The notes under the pieces are model-generated. The model ran no database searches and had not been told where the DNA came from. It saw only the letters and a list, made by a program, of their open reading frames with translations. 60,000 nt of DNA from Lineus longissimus. Lineage: Eukaryota; Nemertea; Pilidiophora; Heteronemertea; Lineidae. The stretch lies in NCBI RefSeq assembly GCF_910592395.1, contig NC_088316.1, positions 1,924,001-1,984,000 of the forward strand, read 5' to 3'. Of this stretch, positions 28,301 to 33,398 are shown piece after piece. A program made the position numbers and the translations under genes. How positions within the stretch are numbered: position 1 is the first letter of the stretch; every line of letters begins with the position of its first letter.

Positions 28301-29962
28301 GCATCAAGGACATGGACGACGAGGCACTCGCTCAGGCCGACATGCCGTTCAGTACGCCAAGTGCTGCGAGCCACGAAGTTCAACTGTCATCGAAATATGT
28401 CAAGATCATTCCAGAGAATCGAAGTGAATACATCCGACAAGCTCTGAACTACAGGTGAGTGGAGAATACATTTCGTGGTCTTCTCTGGCTTGTTTCAAAT
28501 ATTTTAGCGGATTCATGGTTTACTTTTGTGAATAGAGTCATGATACAAATGGTACCTTAATCAAAAAGTATTCATTGAGAGCTGTTTATTAAATGGTCAT
28601 GTCAGTAGCTTTACAAATGGTACCATCAGAAAGTGCTCATTGAGAGCTTTCCATTGAATGGTCATGTGAATAGCTTTACAACCTACTGGTAGCACCAGAA
28701 AGTGCTAATTAGGAGCTTGCCAATGAATGGTCAAGTCAATAGGTTTACTAATGGTACCATCAGAAAGTGTTCATTTGGAGCTTCCCAATGAATGGTCAAG
28801 TCAATAGGTTTACTAATGGTACCATCAGAAAGTGTTCATTTGGAGCTTTCCAATGAATGGTCAAGTCAATAGGTTTACTAATGGTACCATCAGAAAGTGT
28901 TCATTTGGAGCTTCCCAATGAATGGTCATGTCAATAAGTTTTTATATCACTGTATTTGTGCCCATTTTAGCCTGCAATCAAATTGTAGCTGCGTCCTCAT
29001 GGTTTCAGTGAGACAACCAATACCTTTTTCTGATAAGAATATCAAACCAAACCAAAACTCATTATTTCAGGTTACACGAATTTGACGATCAAGTGCGATG
29101 GGTGCGTGAGGGCATGACTCGAGTTGTCCCGGTGCCTCTCCTCTCCCTATTCACCGGCTACGAACTTGAGACCATGGTCTGCGGCAGCCCAGACATCCCG
29201 CTAAGTCTCCTGAAATCGGTTGCTACGTACAAGGGGATTGACGCTGCATCACCGCTGGTCCAGTGGTTCTGGGACGTGATGGAAGACTTCAGTAATTCAG
29301 AAAGATCGCTGTTCTTGAGGTTCGTCTGGGGAAGGACGAGGCTGCCTCGGACGATTGCTGATTTTAGAGGAAGGGATTTTGTCCTTCAGGTATGTTTCGT
29401 GCATCAGCTCTGATCAGTCAACATGAGGCAAGGTCAGAATTGAATCCAACTCCCTATCAAGAAACAGAAACACTAATGCTTACCGCTGAATTTAGCTGGT
29501 GTTCTATTTTTTTTGACTTTGCAAAAAAACCTCAATTCGCGAAAGTAAATTTTTCTATTTGAACGAACTAAAAAATTTTGTAAGCCGCCTTGTCTTGAGA
29601 ACGTTCTGCAAATTGGAAAAATATGGAGGTGTGAAATTTGATTGTTTTGCCCTCTGAGTATCAATTGTTTTTCATTCTAACAGGTGTTGGACAAGTACAA
29701 CCCACCAGATCACTTCCTCCCAGAGAGCTACACGTGCTTCTTCCTCCTGAAGATGCCGCGGTACTCGTGCAAGGAGGTCCTTCGCGAGAAGCTCAAATAT
29801 GCCATACATTTCTGTAAATCGATCGACACCGACGATTACGCGCGGATCGCGTTGAGCGGCGACCCGATTGAAGAGGACACGACGGCTGAGGATAGTGAGA
29901 GTGACATTCCGTGCCTGCAGTCCTCCACGGACGGAGAAATCGATGACTCTGATGATTTGTAG
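2..29962 (+). CDS. HERC2: HERC2, giant HECT E3 ubiquitin-protein ligase (5'-partial, 47 exons in window)
   Basis: HERC2 is a very large HECT-class E3 that accepts ubiquitin from an E2 on a cysteine and passes it to substrates. In vertebrates it works in DNA-damage signalling, centrosome function and control of other E3s. The sequence shows 47 exons in one orientation, all with AG/GT borders and mutually consistent phases. Their lengths sum to 9,900 nt, giving 3,299 aa plus a TAG stop at 29960-29962. Domain order (MIB, UBA-like, CPH, ZZ, DOC, RLD2, RLD3, HECT) is unique to HERC2, and identity to remembered vertebrate HERC2 is very high in the RLD and HECT parts. Vertebrate HERC2 is about 4,830 aa, so roughly the first third (RLD1, cytochrome-b5 domain) lies left of base 1. 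Exons are listed in the domain entries. No frameshift or premature stop was seen, so the gene appears intact. Confidence 0.97.
1886..2330 (+). repeat. 156-bp tandem repeat, 2.9 copies, in HERC2 intron
   Basis: Copies begin at 1886, 2042 and 2198 with AGAACCAGGCC. The third diverges after about 2325. The period is divisible by three, so several frames stay open on both strands, but they are not in HERC2. Each unit contains a CCTCCCTTGATCCCCAG-like acceptor and a CACTGTAAGA-like donor. Confidence 0.9.
2756..3417 (+). CDS. HERC2: HERC2 MIB/HERC2 domain (end of exon 5 + exon 6)
   Basis: The MIB/HERC2 domain is a small SH3-like fold shared with Mind-bomb ligases and thought to bind proteins. It is split between the end of exon 5 and exon 6 (3225-3417). 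Visible signature: [17 protein letters not shown], then [19 protein letters not shown] and [13 protein letters not shown], nearly identical to vertebrate HERC2. It is followed by an acidic run ([11 protein letters not shown]), a flexible spacer also acidic in vertebrates. Exon 6 ends in phase 1 at a strong GTAAGT donor. The intron between the two exons carries a SINE on the minus strand (2941-3085). Confidence 0.93.
2941..3085 (-). mobile_element. tRNA-derived SINE family B
   Basis: Body GGGGTTTCAAGGAGCAACCA and AAGCAGTGACTTGGCC with a degraded tRNA-like B box (GAGTCGAACCC on +). It matches 6391-6528 and 19556-19706. Confidence 0.65.
3831..6879 (+). CDS. HERC2: HERC2 exons 7-13: helical linker with SH3-like segment
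   Basis: Exons: 3831-4016, 4189-4376, 4615-4765, 4961-5160, 5494-5706, 6166-6325, 6593-6879. They encode a long alpha-helical region between the MIB and UBA-like parts. Recognisable conserved pieces include [16 protein letters not shown] (exon 10) and [13 protein letters not shown] (exon 13). Exon 11 carries a basic SH3-like stretch ([24 protein letters not shown]) equivalent to the one vertebrate HERC2 has before its UBA region. All borders are AG/GT and phases chain correctly. The start of the intron after exon 10 repeats the end of that exon in degraded form (see findings). Confidence 0.9.
6391..6528 (+). mobile_element. tRNA-derived SINE family B
   Basis: GGGGCAGTGTTAAATTGGCC, GGTCGTGGGTTTCACTCC (B box-like), then AGTCACTGTTTGGTTCCC and GGTTGCTCCTTGAAACCCC. 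HERC2 intron 12-13. Confidence 0.7.
7209..7889 (+). CDS. HERC2: HERC2 exons 14-15: UBA-like segment and acidic Ser/Asp region
   Basis: Exons 7209-7470 and 7705-7889. The segment [20 protein letters not shown] followed, across the intron, by [12 protein letters not shown] matches the helix pattern of a UBA-like domain (MGF loop, then the hydrophobic third helix). This suggests ubiquitin or UBL binding, which is inference from the family. Upstream is a proline/lysine-rich linker ([14 protein letters not shown]). Downstream lies a run rich in Asp, Ser and Thr ([20 protein letters not shown]), a likely phosphorylated spacer. Exon 14 ends in phase 1 at GTGAGT. Exon 15 ends in phase 0. Confidence 0.88.
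8015..8125 (+). mobile_element. tRNA-derived SINE fragment
   Basis: GGTAGTTTGGTAAGAGCGTC, CTTATAACCAGG, GGTTCGACACTCGG (B box-like) and CCTTCAGCAAGGCACTTACT. HERC2 intron 15-16. Confidence 0.6.
8844..10642 (+). CDS. HERC2: HERC2 exons 16-19: CPH domain and following SH3-like segment
   Basis: Exons: 8844-9008, 9342-9456, 10041-10160, 10534-10642. Exons 16-17 make the CPH domain (found in CUL7, PARC/CUL9 and HERC2; in CUL7 and CUL9 it binds p53). Key text: [63 protein letters not shown]. Exons 18-19 give a second basic beta-rich segment ([35 protein letters not shown]) also present in vertebrate HERC2. Exon 16 has two adjacent possible acceptors (TAGCAG), which could add or omit one Gln. The intron between exons 17 and 18 holds a 65-bp minisatellite. 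Confidence 0.93.
9521..9820 (+). repeat. 65-bp minisatellite, 4.6 copies, in HERC2 intron
   Basis: Units start at 9521, 9586, 9650, 9715 and 9780 with TCAGAAAGTGCTCATTGGGA. The same family occurs at 28540-28945 in another intron of the gene. Confidence 0.9.
10914..11050 (+). CDS. HERC2: HERC2 exon 20: ZZ-type zinc finger
   Basis: One exon, phase 2 in and phase 1 out. It encodes a ZZ finger with cysteine pairs CNGC, CKTC and CENC, and a terminal histidine pair (HRHPF). This is a complete set of ligands for two zinc ions. ZZ domains bind N-terminal peptides or SUMO in several proteins; for HERC2 an interaction role is expected from the family. The exon joins the previous one through a Thr codon. 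Confidence 0.94.
11279..12791 (+). CDS. HERC2: HERC2 exons 21-23: DOC (APC10-like) domain
   Basis: Exons 11279-11469, 11965-12162 and 12519-12791. They form the jelly-roll DOC domain known from APC10, where it helps recruit substrates. Visible anchors: [20 protein letters not shown] across the first junction, [23 protein letters not shown], and the end motif [20 protein letters not shown]. Exon 23 continues through an acidic linker ([10 protein letters not shown]) and opens RLD2 with [15 protein letters not shown]. All three exons are in phase. The first 60 residues of exon 21 are less conserved than the rest. Confidence 0.93.
12285..12482 (-). mobile_element. tRNA-derived SINE family C
   Basis: Minus strand: tRNA-like head (AGTGCCAGACTCATATTGTC, GATTGGTTCAACTC), then CTTGAGCAAGATACTCGATC and CCTTCAAATGAGACGTGAAA. 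Same family as 49195-49395. Confidence 0.65.
12720..15692 (+). CDS. HERC2: HERC2 exons 23-28: RLD2, second RCC1-like beta-propeller
   Basis: Exons 12519-12791 (3' part), 13010-13091, 13796-14030, 14346-14523, 14767-15020, 15322-15692. They encode a seven-bladed RCC1-like propeller. Repeated blade motifs are visible: [88 protein letters not shown] and [15 protein letters not shown], each followed by a VACGSSH-type strand. Identity with vertebrate RLD2 is very high, so this is one of the slowest-evolving parts of the protein. RLDs act as protein-protein interaction platforms. Introns carry SINEs (13310-13707 is a full copy with target-site duplication). Confidence 0.96.
13310..13707 (-). mobile_element. 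tRNA-derived SINE family A, full copy with target-site duplication
   Basis: On the minus strand: tRNA-like head GGAGCCTCATGGCCTAGTGG (A box) and GGGTTCGATCCCGGG (B box), a ~300-bp body and a GAA-repeat tail. A perfect 13-bp duplication, TTGGACTTTTACC, flanks it at 13297-13309 and 13708-13720. Intron 24-25 of HERC2. Confidence 0.88.
15919..19553 (+). CDS. HERC2: HERC2 exons 29-35: inter-propeller linker
   Basis: Exons: 15919-16087, 16286-16577, 17063-17254, 17479-17740, 17987-18277, 18546-18688, 19156-19553. They link RLD2 to RLD3. The Ser/Thr/Pro-rich exon 30 is poorly conserved and looks disordered. Exons 32-33 are strongly conserved ([58 protein letters not shown]) and form a beta-sandwich-like segment also present in vertebrate HERC2. 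Exon 35 gives [15 protein letters not shown]. Every junction is in phase. A SINE (16638-17012) ends only about 50 bp before exon 31, and a truncated MITE lies in the next intron. Confidence 0.92.
16638..17012 (+). mobile_element. tRNA-derived SINE family A
   Basis: Plus-strand copy: GCCTCATAGTCTAGTGGTTA head, degraded B box (GGTTTCGATCTTGGG), body shared with 13310-13707 and tail GAAGAAGCAGACAAGAAG. It ends about 50 bp before HERC2 exon 31. Confidence 0.85.
17310..17412 (+). mobile_element. MITE-178 truncated copy in HERC2 intron
   Basis: Left end only: CAGTGGAACCTCCCTTAGCG through TTCAATTTGACC. HERC2 intron 31-32. Confidence 0.65.
17760..17850 (+). repeat. tRNA-like SINE head
   Basis: GTGGTGTAGTGGTTCAGGTC (A box-like) followed by TCTGGTTCAACCCCCCG (B box-like). 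HERC2 intron 32-33. Confidence 0.5.
19556..19706 (-). mobile_element. tRNA-derived SINE family B
   Basis: Best-preserved copy. Minus strand: AGGGGCAGCAGTAGCACAGT, GTCGTGGGTTCGACACCCGG (B box), AGTCACTGCC, GGTTGCTCCTTGAAACCCC. HERC2 intron 35-36, immediately after the exon 35 donor. Confidence 0.78.
19816..26182 (+). CDS. HERC2: HERC2 exons 36-41: RLD3, third RCC1-like beta-propeller
   Basis: Exons: 19816-20014, 20204-20596, 21067-21190, 21448-21717, 25674-25769, 25890-26182. Blade motifs in order: [107 protein letters not shown]. The seventh blade is interrupted by the largest intron of the gene (21718-25673, 3,956 bp), which holds a structured repeat, an antisense membrane-protein reading frame and a LINE fragment. 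The last exon leads into the spacer before HECT ([31 protein letters not shown]). Confidence 0.96.
20815..20905 (-). repeat. tRNA-like SINE head (minus strand)
   Basis: Minus strand: GCTGGCCTAGTGGTTAGGCG, CTCGTAA loop and AGGTTCGAGGCC. HERC2 intron 37-38. Confidence 0.5.
22273..23430 (+). repeat. Structured repeat element, copy 1 (terminal hairpin, GTC tract, three internal units)
   Basis: Begins with GCTCACCTCT-TAGC-AGAGGTGAGC, a 10-bp-stem hairpin. A (GTC)n tract follows at about 22317-22390. Three diverged units of about 295 bp start near 22398, 22690 and 22990, each containing GGCACGTTTC, TTGGTACACAT and, at the end, CAAGGTCACAGAGGTC. It ends near 23430 after GAGGTGAGCACAATGG, so both ends carry GCTCACCTC in inverted orientation. 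It lies in the HERC2 intron between exons 39 and 40. No coding capacity is evident, so it is probably a non-autonomous DNA element. Confidence 0.8.
22317..22390 (+). repeat. (GTC)n microsatellite within structured element copy 1
   Basis: About 22 near-perfect GTC units with flanking CCGTCGTCCGTC variants. The inverted copy has a matching GAC tract at about 32007-32078. Open frames across it are low-complexity artefacts. Confidence 0.9.
23685..24330 (-). pseudogene. Antisense multi-pass membrane-protein reading frame inside a HERC2 intron, frameshifted
   Basis: On the minus strand an open frame from 24327 to 23926 reads through hydrophobic segments ([46 protein letters not shown]). A second frame, open from about 23990 to 23685, continues with [31 protein letters not shown] and [19 protein letters not shown] before a stop. 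A single indel in 23960-23990 would connect them. It looks like part of a polytopic membrane protein with no introns, hence possibly a retrocopy or a nested gene with an unseen splice. I do not recognise the family. Nothing similar is visible elsewhere in the window. Confidence 0.35.
24785..24882 (+). repeat. 21-bp tandem repeat, about 4.5 copies
   Basis: Units of GTCCAACTATGCTGATTGAT within HERC2 intron 39-40. Confidence 0.85.
25090..25400 (+). pseudogene. Degraded LINE reverse-transcriptase C-terminus
   Basis: [20 protein letters not shown] and QKLWEQG match the conserved 'KT.G.RSF..AAP.LWN' block near the end of LINE ORF2 proteins, followed by a frameshifted remainder. HERC2 intron 39-40. 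Confidence 0.6.
26195..26540 (-). mobile_element. 5'-truncated non-LTR retrotransposon 3' end (CR1/L2-like)
   Basis: The minus strand encodes the typical C-terminus of a LINE reverse-transcriptase [63 protein letters not shown]. After the stop come GGCGCTTTACAAATAACAAT and a (TTA)n tail. HERC2 intron 41-42. Confidence 0.8.
26800..29962 (+). CDS. HERC2: HERC2 exons 42-47: HECT catalytic domain and C-terminus
   Basis: Exons: 26800-27025, 27244-27438, 27817-27951, 28292-28454, 29071-29389, 29684-29962. N-lobe signature: [20 protein letters not shown], then [14 protein letters not shown] and [20 protein letters not shown] (E2-binding side). C-lobe: [14 protein letters not shown] and [17 protein letters not shown]. 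The Cys in YTCF (codon 29735-29737) is the ubiquitin-accepting residue. The protein ends in an acidic tail ([22 protein letters not shown]), as in vertebrates. All catalytic landmarks are intact. The intron between exons 45 and 46 carries a 65-bp minisatellite and that between exons 41 and 42 a LINE fragment. Confidence 0.97.
28540..28945 (+). repeat. 65-bp minisatellite, about 6 copies, in a second HERC2 intron
   Basis: Units of ATCAGAAAGTG(C/T)TCATT with GAGCTTTCCAATGAATGGTC and AATAGGTTTACTAATGGTAC. The left copies are degraded and the last three nearly identical. Same family as 9521-9820. Confidence 0.9.
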
Positions 29963-30775
29963 ATTGCGACGAGTTGTGTTTTAAGCCTTTTCATGACTTT
30001 TTAAAGGATTTATTCAGATTATAGGGAAGCTAAATGAACTGTTGAGGTCAGCGTAGAGCTGGACTTGAAAGGAAAGAAGTCTCTAGTTTTGGGGTGTCCG
30101 CCATGAATGAGAGAATTTGATGTTGGATTATTGTCAAGTTAAGTGCTTAACCTCTTCATAAAAGCTTTCAATATTCTCATTGGGTGTTGTACAATGCATT
30201 TTCAACAGAATTGTATAATTTCGGTGAATTACGTTATTAAGGGAGTCAGTGGAGTCACTTTTACACTGATGGAGATATGCAGTGGTCAACGCAGGTCCTA
30301 GCAACCAATATCAAAGCCGACAATTACCGGTTTTACCCGCAGAAGAGAGAGCCTTTTGTGATTATAATCACAGGCACCTGCATGGCACTTTAGGGAGCAT
30401 CTCAGAATTACTTGATGGCAAGATAGATGAATATTTTTCAGCTGGGGACAAGGGTCAGGATTTATTGTTCTAGATCTGGTTACTTCACGAAGCAGATAAC
30501 GTGTCAAAAAACGAATGGTTGTGTCACTTCCTGATTGTTGTTTCATCATAATGGCCTTGACTTTGAAAGCTCAGATTGTTCTAAAATTAGGAAAATTAAT
30601 GATTTTAAGATAGTTCAGTTAAAAGTATGTATCAGATGGCGATTTTTGTTTTGCTTGAGCCTGTTTACATTCTGTATAAATAAGATTATTTATGTCTGTG
30701 CTAGTGTAATGTTTTTTTGTCATTGCTTGCTGCAGTGCGATGTGATAATAAAATGTCGAGAGAATTTGTAACATG
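29963..30775 (+). other. HERC2: HERC2 3' UTR
   Basis: AT-rich sequence after the TAG stop with no coding signature. It is about 0.8 kb long if the signal at 30747 is used. No transposon copy is recognisable within it. Confidence 0.7.
30747..30752 (+). terminator. Poly(A) signal AATAAA of HERC2
   Basis: Canonical AATAAA with a GT/T-rich stretch 20-45 bp downstream (TTTGTAACATGG, TTTTGTTG). It is the first convincing signal after the HERC2 stop and lies before the inverted element copy at 30970. Confidence 0.65.
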
Positions 30776-30969
30776 GTTTTAATTATCTTTTGTTGACGAA
30801 TGACCCTTGTCACACAAGAGTTACACCCAGTGTCAGTCTGGTGCTGAGGTGCTACACCGGTCTTCCACCCCAAACTTGTGGTCAGGATACACCTACAGTT
30901 TCTCAACCCCAAGACATGACCTGACACAATATTAGAATTGTGACAACAATATTAGAATTCCAGAATAGA

Positions 30970-32014
30970 GATTTACATGAAATGGCCAGGGCCATTGTGC
31001 TCACCTCATGTGGAGGAAAGATGGATAAAGAGCATGGTATTGTGTCATGTAGTGTTATGTTTGATGTAGGTCCAAGCAATTACAATTTCCCCAAAATGGC
31101 CAATTTACAGTACATTCGACCTCTGTGACCTTGAAAAGTAGGTCAAATCAAAGAAGACCCGGGTGACACATTGAATGGTTGTTAGAATTAGATGTACCTA
31201 TGATATAAAATTGGTGCCAATCAGGCAAGTAATACTAGGAATAATGGCATTTTGAAGAATTTACGATTTGGCCCCCTCCCTGGAGGCCAAGCGGCAAATC
31301 AGATCGCACCAAACTTCGGTACCTGAGACCACCTGACCAAGGGGTACATGTGTACTTAATTTGTGATCAATAGTCATTGCAGTTAAGAAACGTGCCATAG
31401 TTACGGCCTGACGGCCAATTTACGCCATTTGACCTCTGTGACCTTGACAAGAAGGTCAAATTAAAAACCTGTGTGACATATATTGTATGGCGGTTAGATG
31501 TACCCATGATATCAAATTGGTGGCAATCGGGCAAGAAGTTAAGGAATAATCAAATTTTTAAGGTTTTTGGATTTTGCCCCCTGGTGGTCAAGTGGTGAAT
31601 CATATTGGACCAAACTTCGGTCCCTGAGATTACCTGACTAAGGGGTAAATGTGTACCAAATTTGGGATCAATAGTCATTGCAGTTTAGAAACGTGCCATC
31701 GTTACATCCTAACGGCCAATTTACACTATTTGACCTCTGTGACCTTGAAAAGGAGGGCAAATCAAAAACCCGGAGGATATATGATGCACCTTTGCTAGAA
31801 GTACCTACCATATTTTTTTCAAAATTTCCCGACTACTATTAAGGGAGATATTGCATATTTTCACTTTTAACGTTTGGCCCCCTGGTGGCCAAACCATGAA
31901 ACGAATCGGACCGAAACTTGGTCTCCAAGGTGTCATTACATAAGGGTACATGTGTACCAAGTTTCAACTCAATAGCTTTAACAGTTACGAAACGTGCCCT
32001 GCTAACGGACGACG

Positions 32015-32079
<65 letters not shown>

Positions 32080-32132
32080 ACGACGGACGCCACGGTATGG
32101 GATAAGCTCACCTCTGCTAAGAGGTGAGCTAA
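30970..32132 (-). repeat. Structured repeat element, copy 2 (inverted relative to copy 1)
   Basis: Reverse complement of 22273-23430 over its whole length, with scattered substitutions. The (GAC)n tract is at about 32007-32078 and the terminal hairpin at 32105-32130. It lies just past the HERC2 poly(A) signal, in the HERC2-DNAJA3 spacer. Confidence 0.8.
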
Positions 32133-33398
32133 AAAGTAAAAATCGGACTCTTCCAGCTGGTTATATATCTGGCCGCTCGCCCCATTTACTTTACCTCTTC
32201 CAGCTGGTTATCATTCATGACGAATTGCGGCTTTTCGCTCCCTGGGACAGAGGTCTCATTAGGGAGTTTTTCCCGAATGTACGCGATGATGACGTGACCC
32301 ATTAACAGGACGTAACATTTATTTTAAAACGCGTTTCCAAAGTAATTTCATGAACACAACCCATTTGTGTCGTATATCACTGCAAACGCCCGATTCCCCT
32401 GATTCTGCAGGATGTTAAATCGGGCATTTTATTTGTTTAAATAAATCATAAGCGTCGCATTTGCTCGCAGCTCTGTTCACCATCCCAAATGGCATATTGC
32501 CAATTGGCCCGGACAATCACGGAAAACCCCAAATATTATACATTTCTTCCTGAATAATTCTTACAGAGACCATTCTCCCGTGAAAAACAATTGCTTACAC
32601 TACACAAAATCAAAAAAAATTGAGGGTCAACCATTGAACTTTTGAGATATGTTGAATTTTGCACAAATCAGCGAAAAACGCACCAACTGGCACTGGACGG
32701 CATTTCAACACGGGGCCGACGCACATCCCAAGTTCAGTGTACACATACGTCGGCAACAACAGTAAAATGCGTAGTTTCTTGTTAGCCGCCTATTGAGCAG
32801 TGTTCTAGGTTTCAGAAACTCCAAAAAAACATGTCTTTGCCAAAACAACTGCTAAATTAACACTGTCGTACTGTGAGAACCAAGAAATCAATGATTTTTT
32901 AGAAACTACGGTTGGCCGCGCATGAATACAAAAAAACTCCCTAATGAGACCTGAGAAAGTTCCCGGGAAAGTACGAGCGTCCGCAAAGTAGTGCTTTCAA
33001 GGGTTGTCAAATCAACAAAGAAGGAATCGTTTGGTCCTCGCTGTGAGTTCTTTAGCAGGTTATTGTTCTTTCGCTATCATTCGTCGGTGAACACAAGGTG
33101 CAAGTGCGAAACGACTTGGGGTGAAACGGTTAGGGAGCGAAACGACTGGATACCCAGTCATGACACTTGACTGCCATCTAATGTCGATTATAAAAACTAA
33201 ATCTAAAAATTAACAGGGAATTGGGACATGTGGGTGAAATTTTTTTACCCATGTTTATCCCATAGATATAGAACATGTAGATTTAATATAAAGAACACTT
33301 TCGAATACGTTGAAAACTACTAAATTTGTCAGTTGTCAGCAACATGAACTTATTTGGACGTGTCAGTGACAGATACGAATTTCCGACCGGTTCTCTGC
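32133..33398. other. HERC2-DNAJA3 spacer
   Basis: Contains the 21-bp TIR element (32251-32952) and a short direct repeat CTCTTCCAGCTGGTTAT (about 32150 and 32193). The DNAJA3 promoter must lie near 33000-33398, but no TATA box or strong motif stands out. Confidence 0.5.
32251..32952. mobile_element. Non-autonomous DNA element with 21-bp perfect terminal inverted repeats
   Basis: AGGTCTCATTAGGGAGTTTT plus T at 32251-32271 is mirrored exactly at 32932-32952. The 700-bp interior shows no coding frame. It lies in the HERC2-DNAJA3 spacer, about 450 bp before the DNAJA3 start codon. No target duplication could be defined. Confidence 0.65.
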
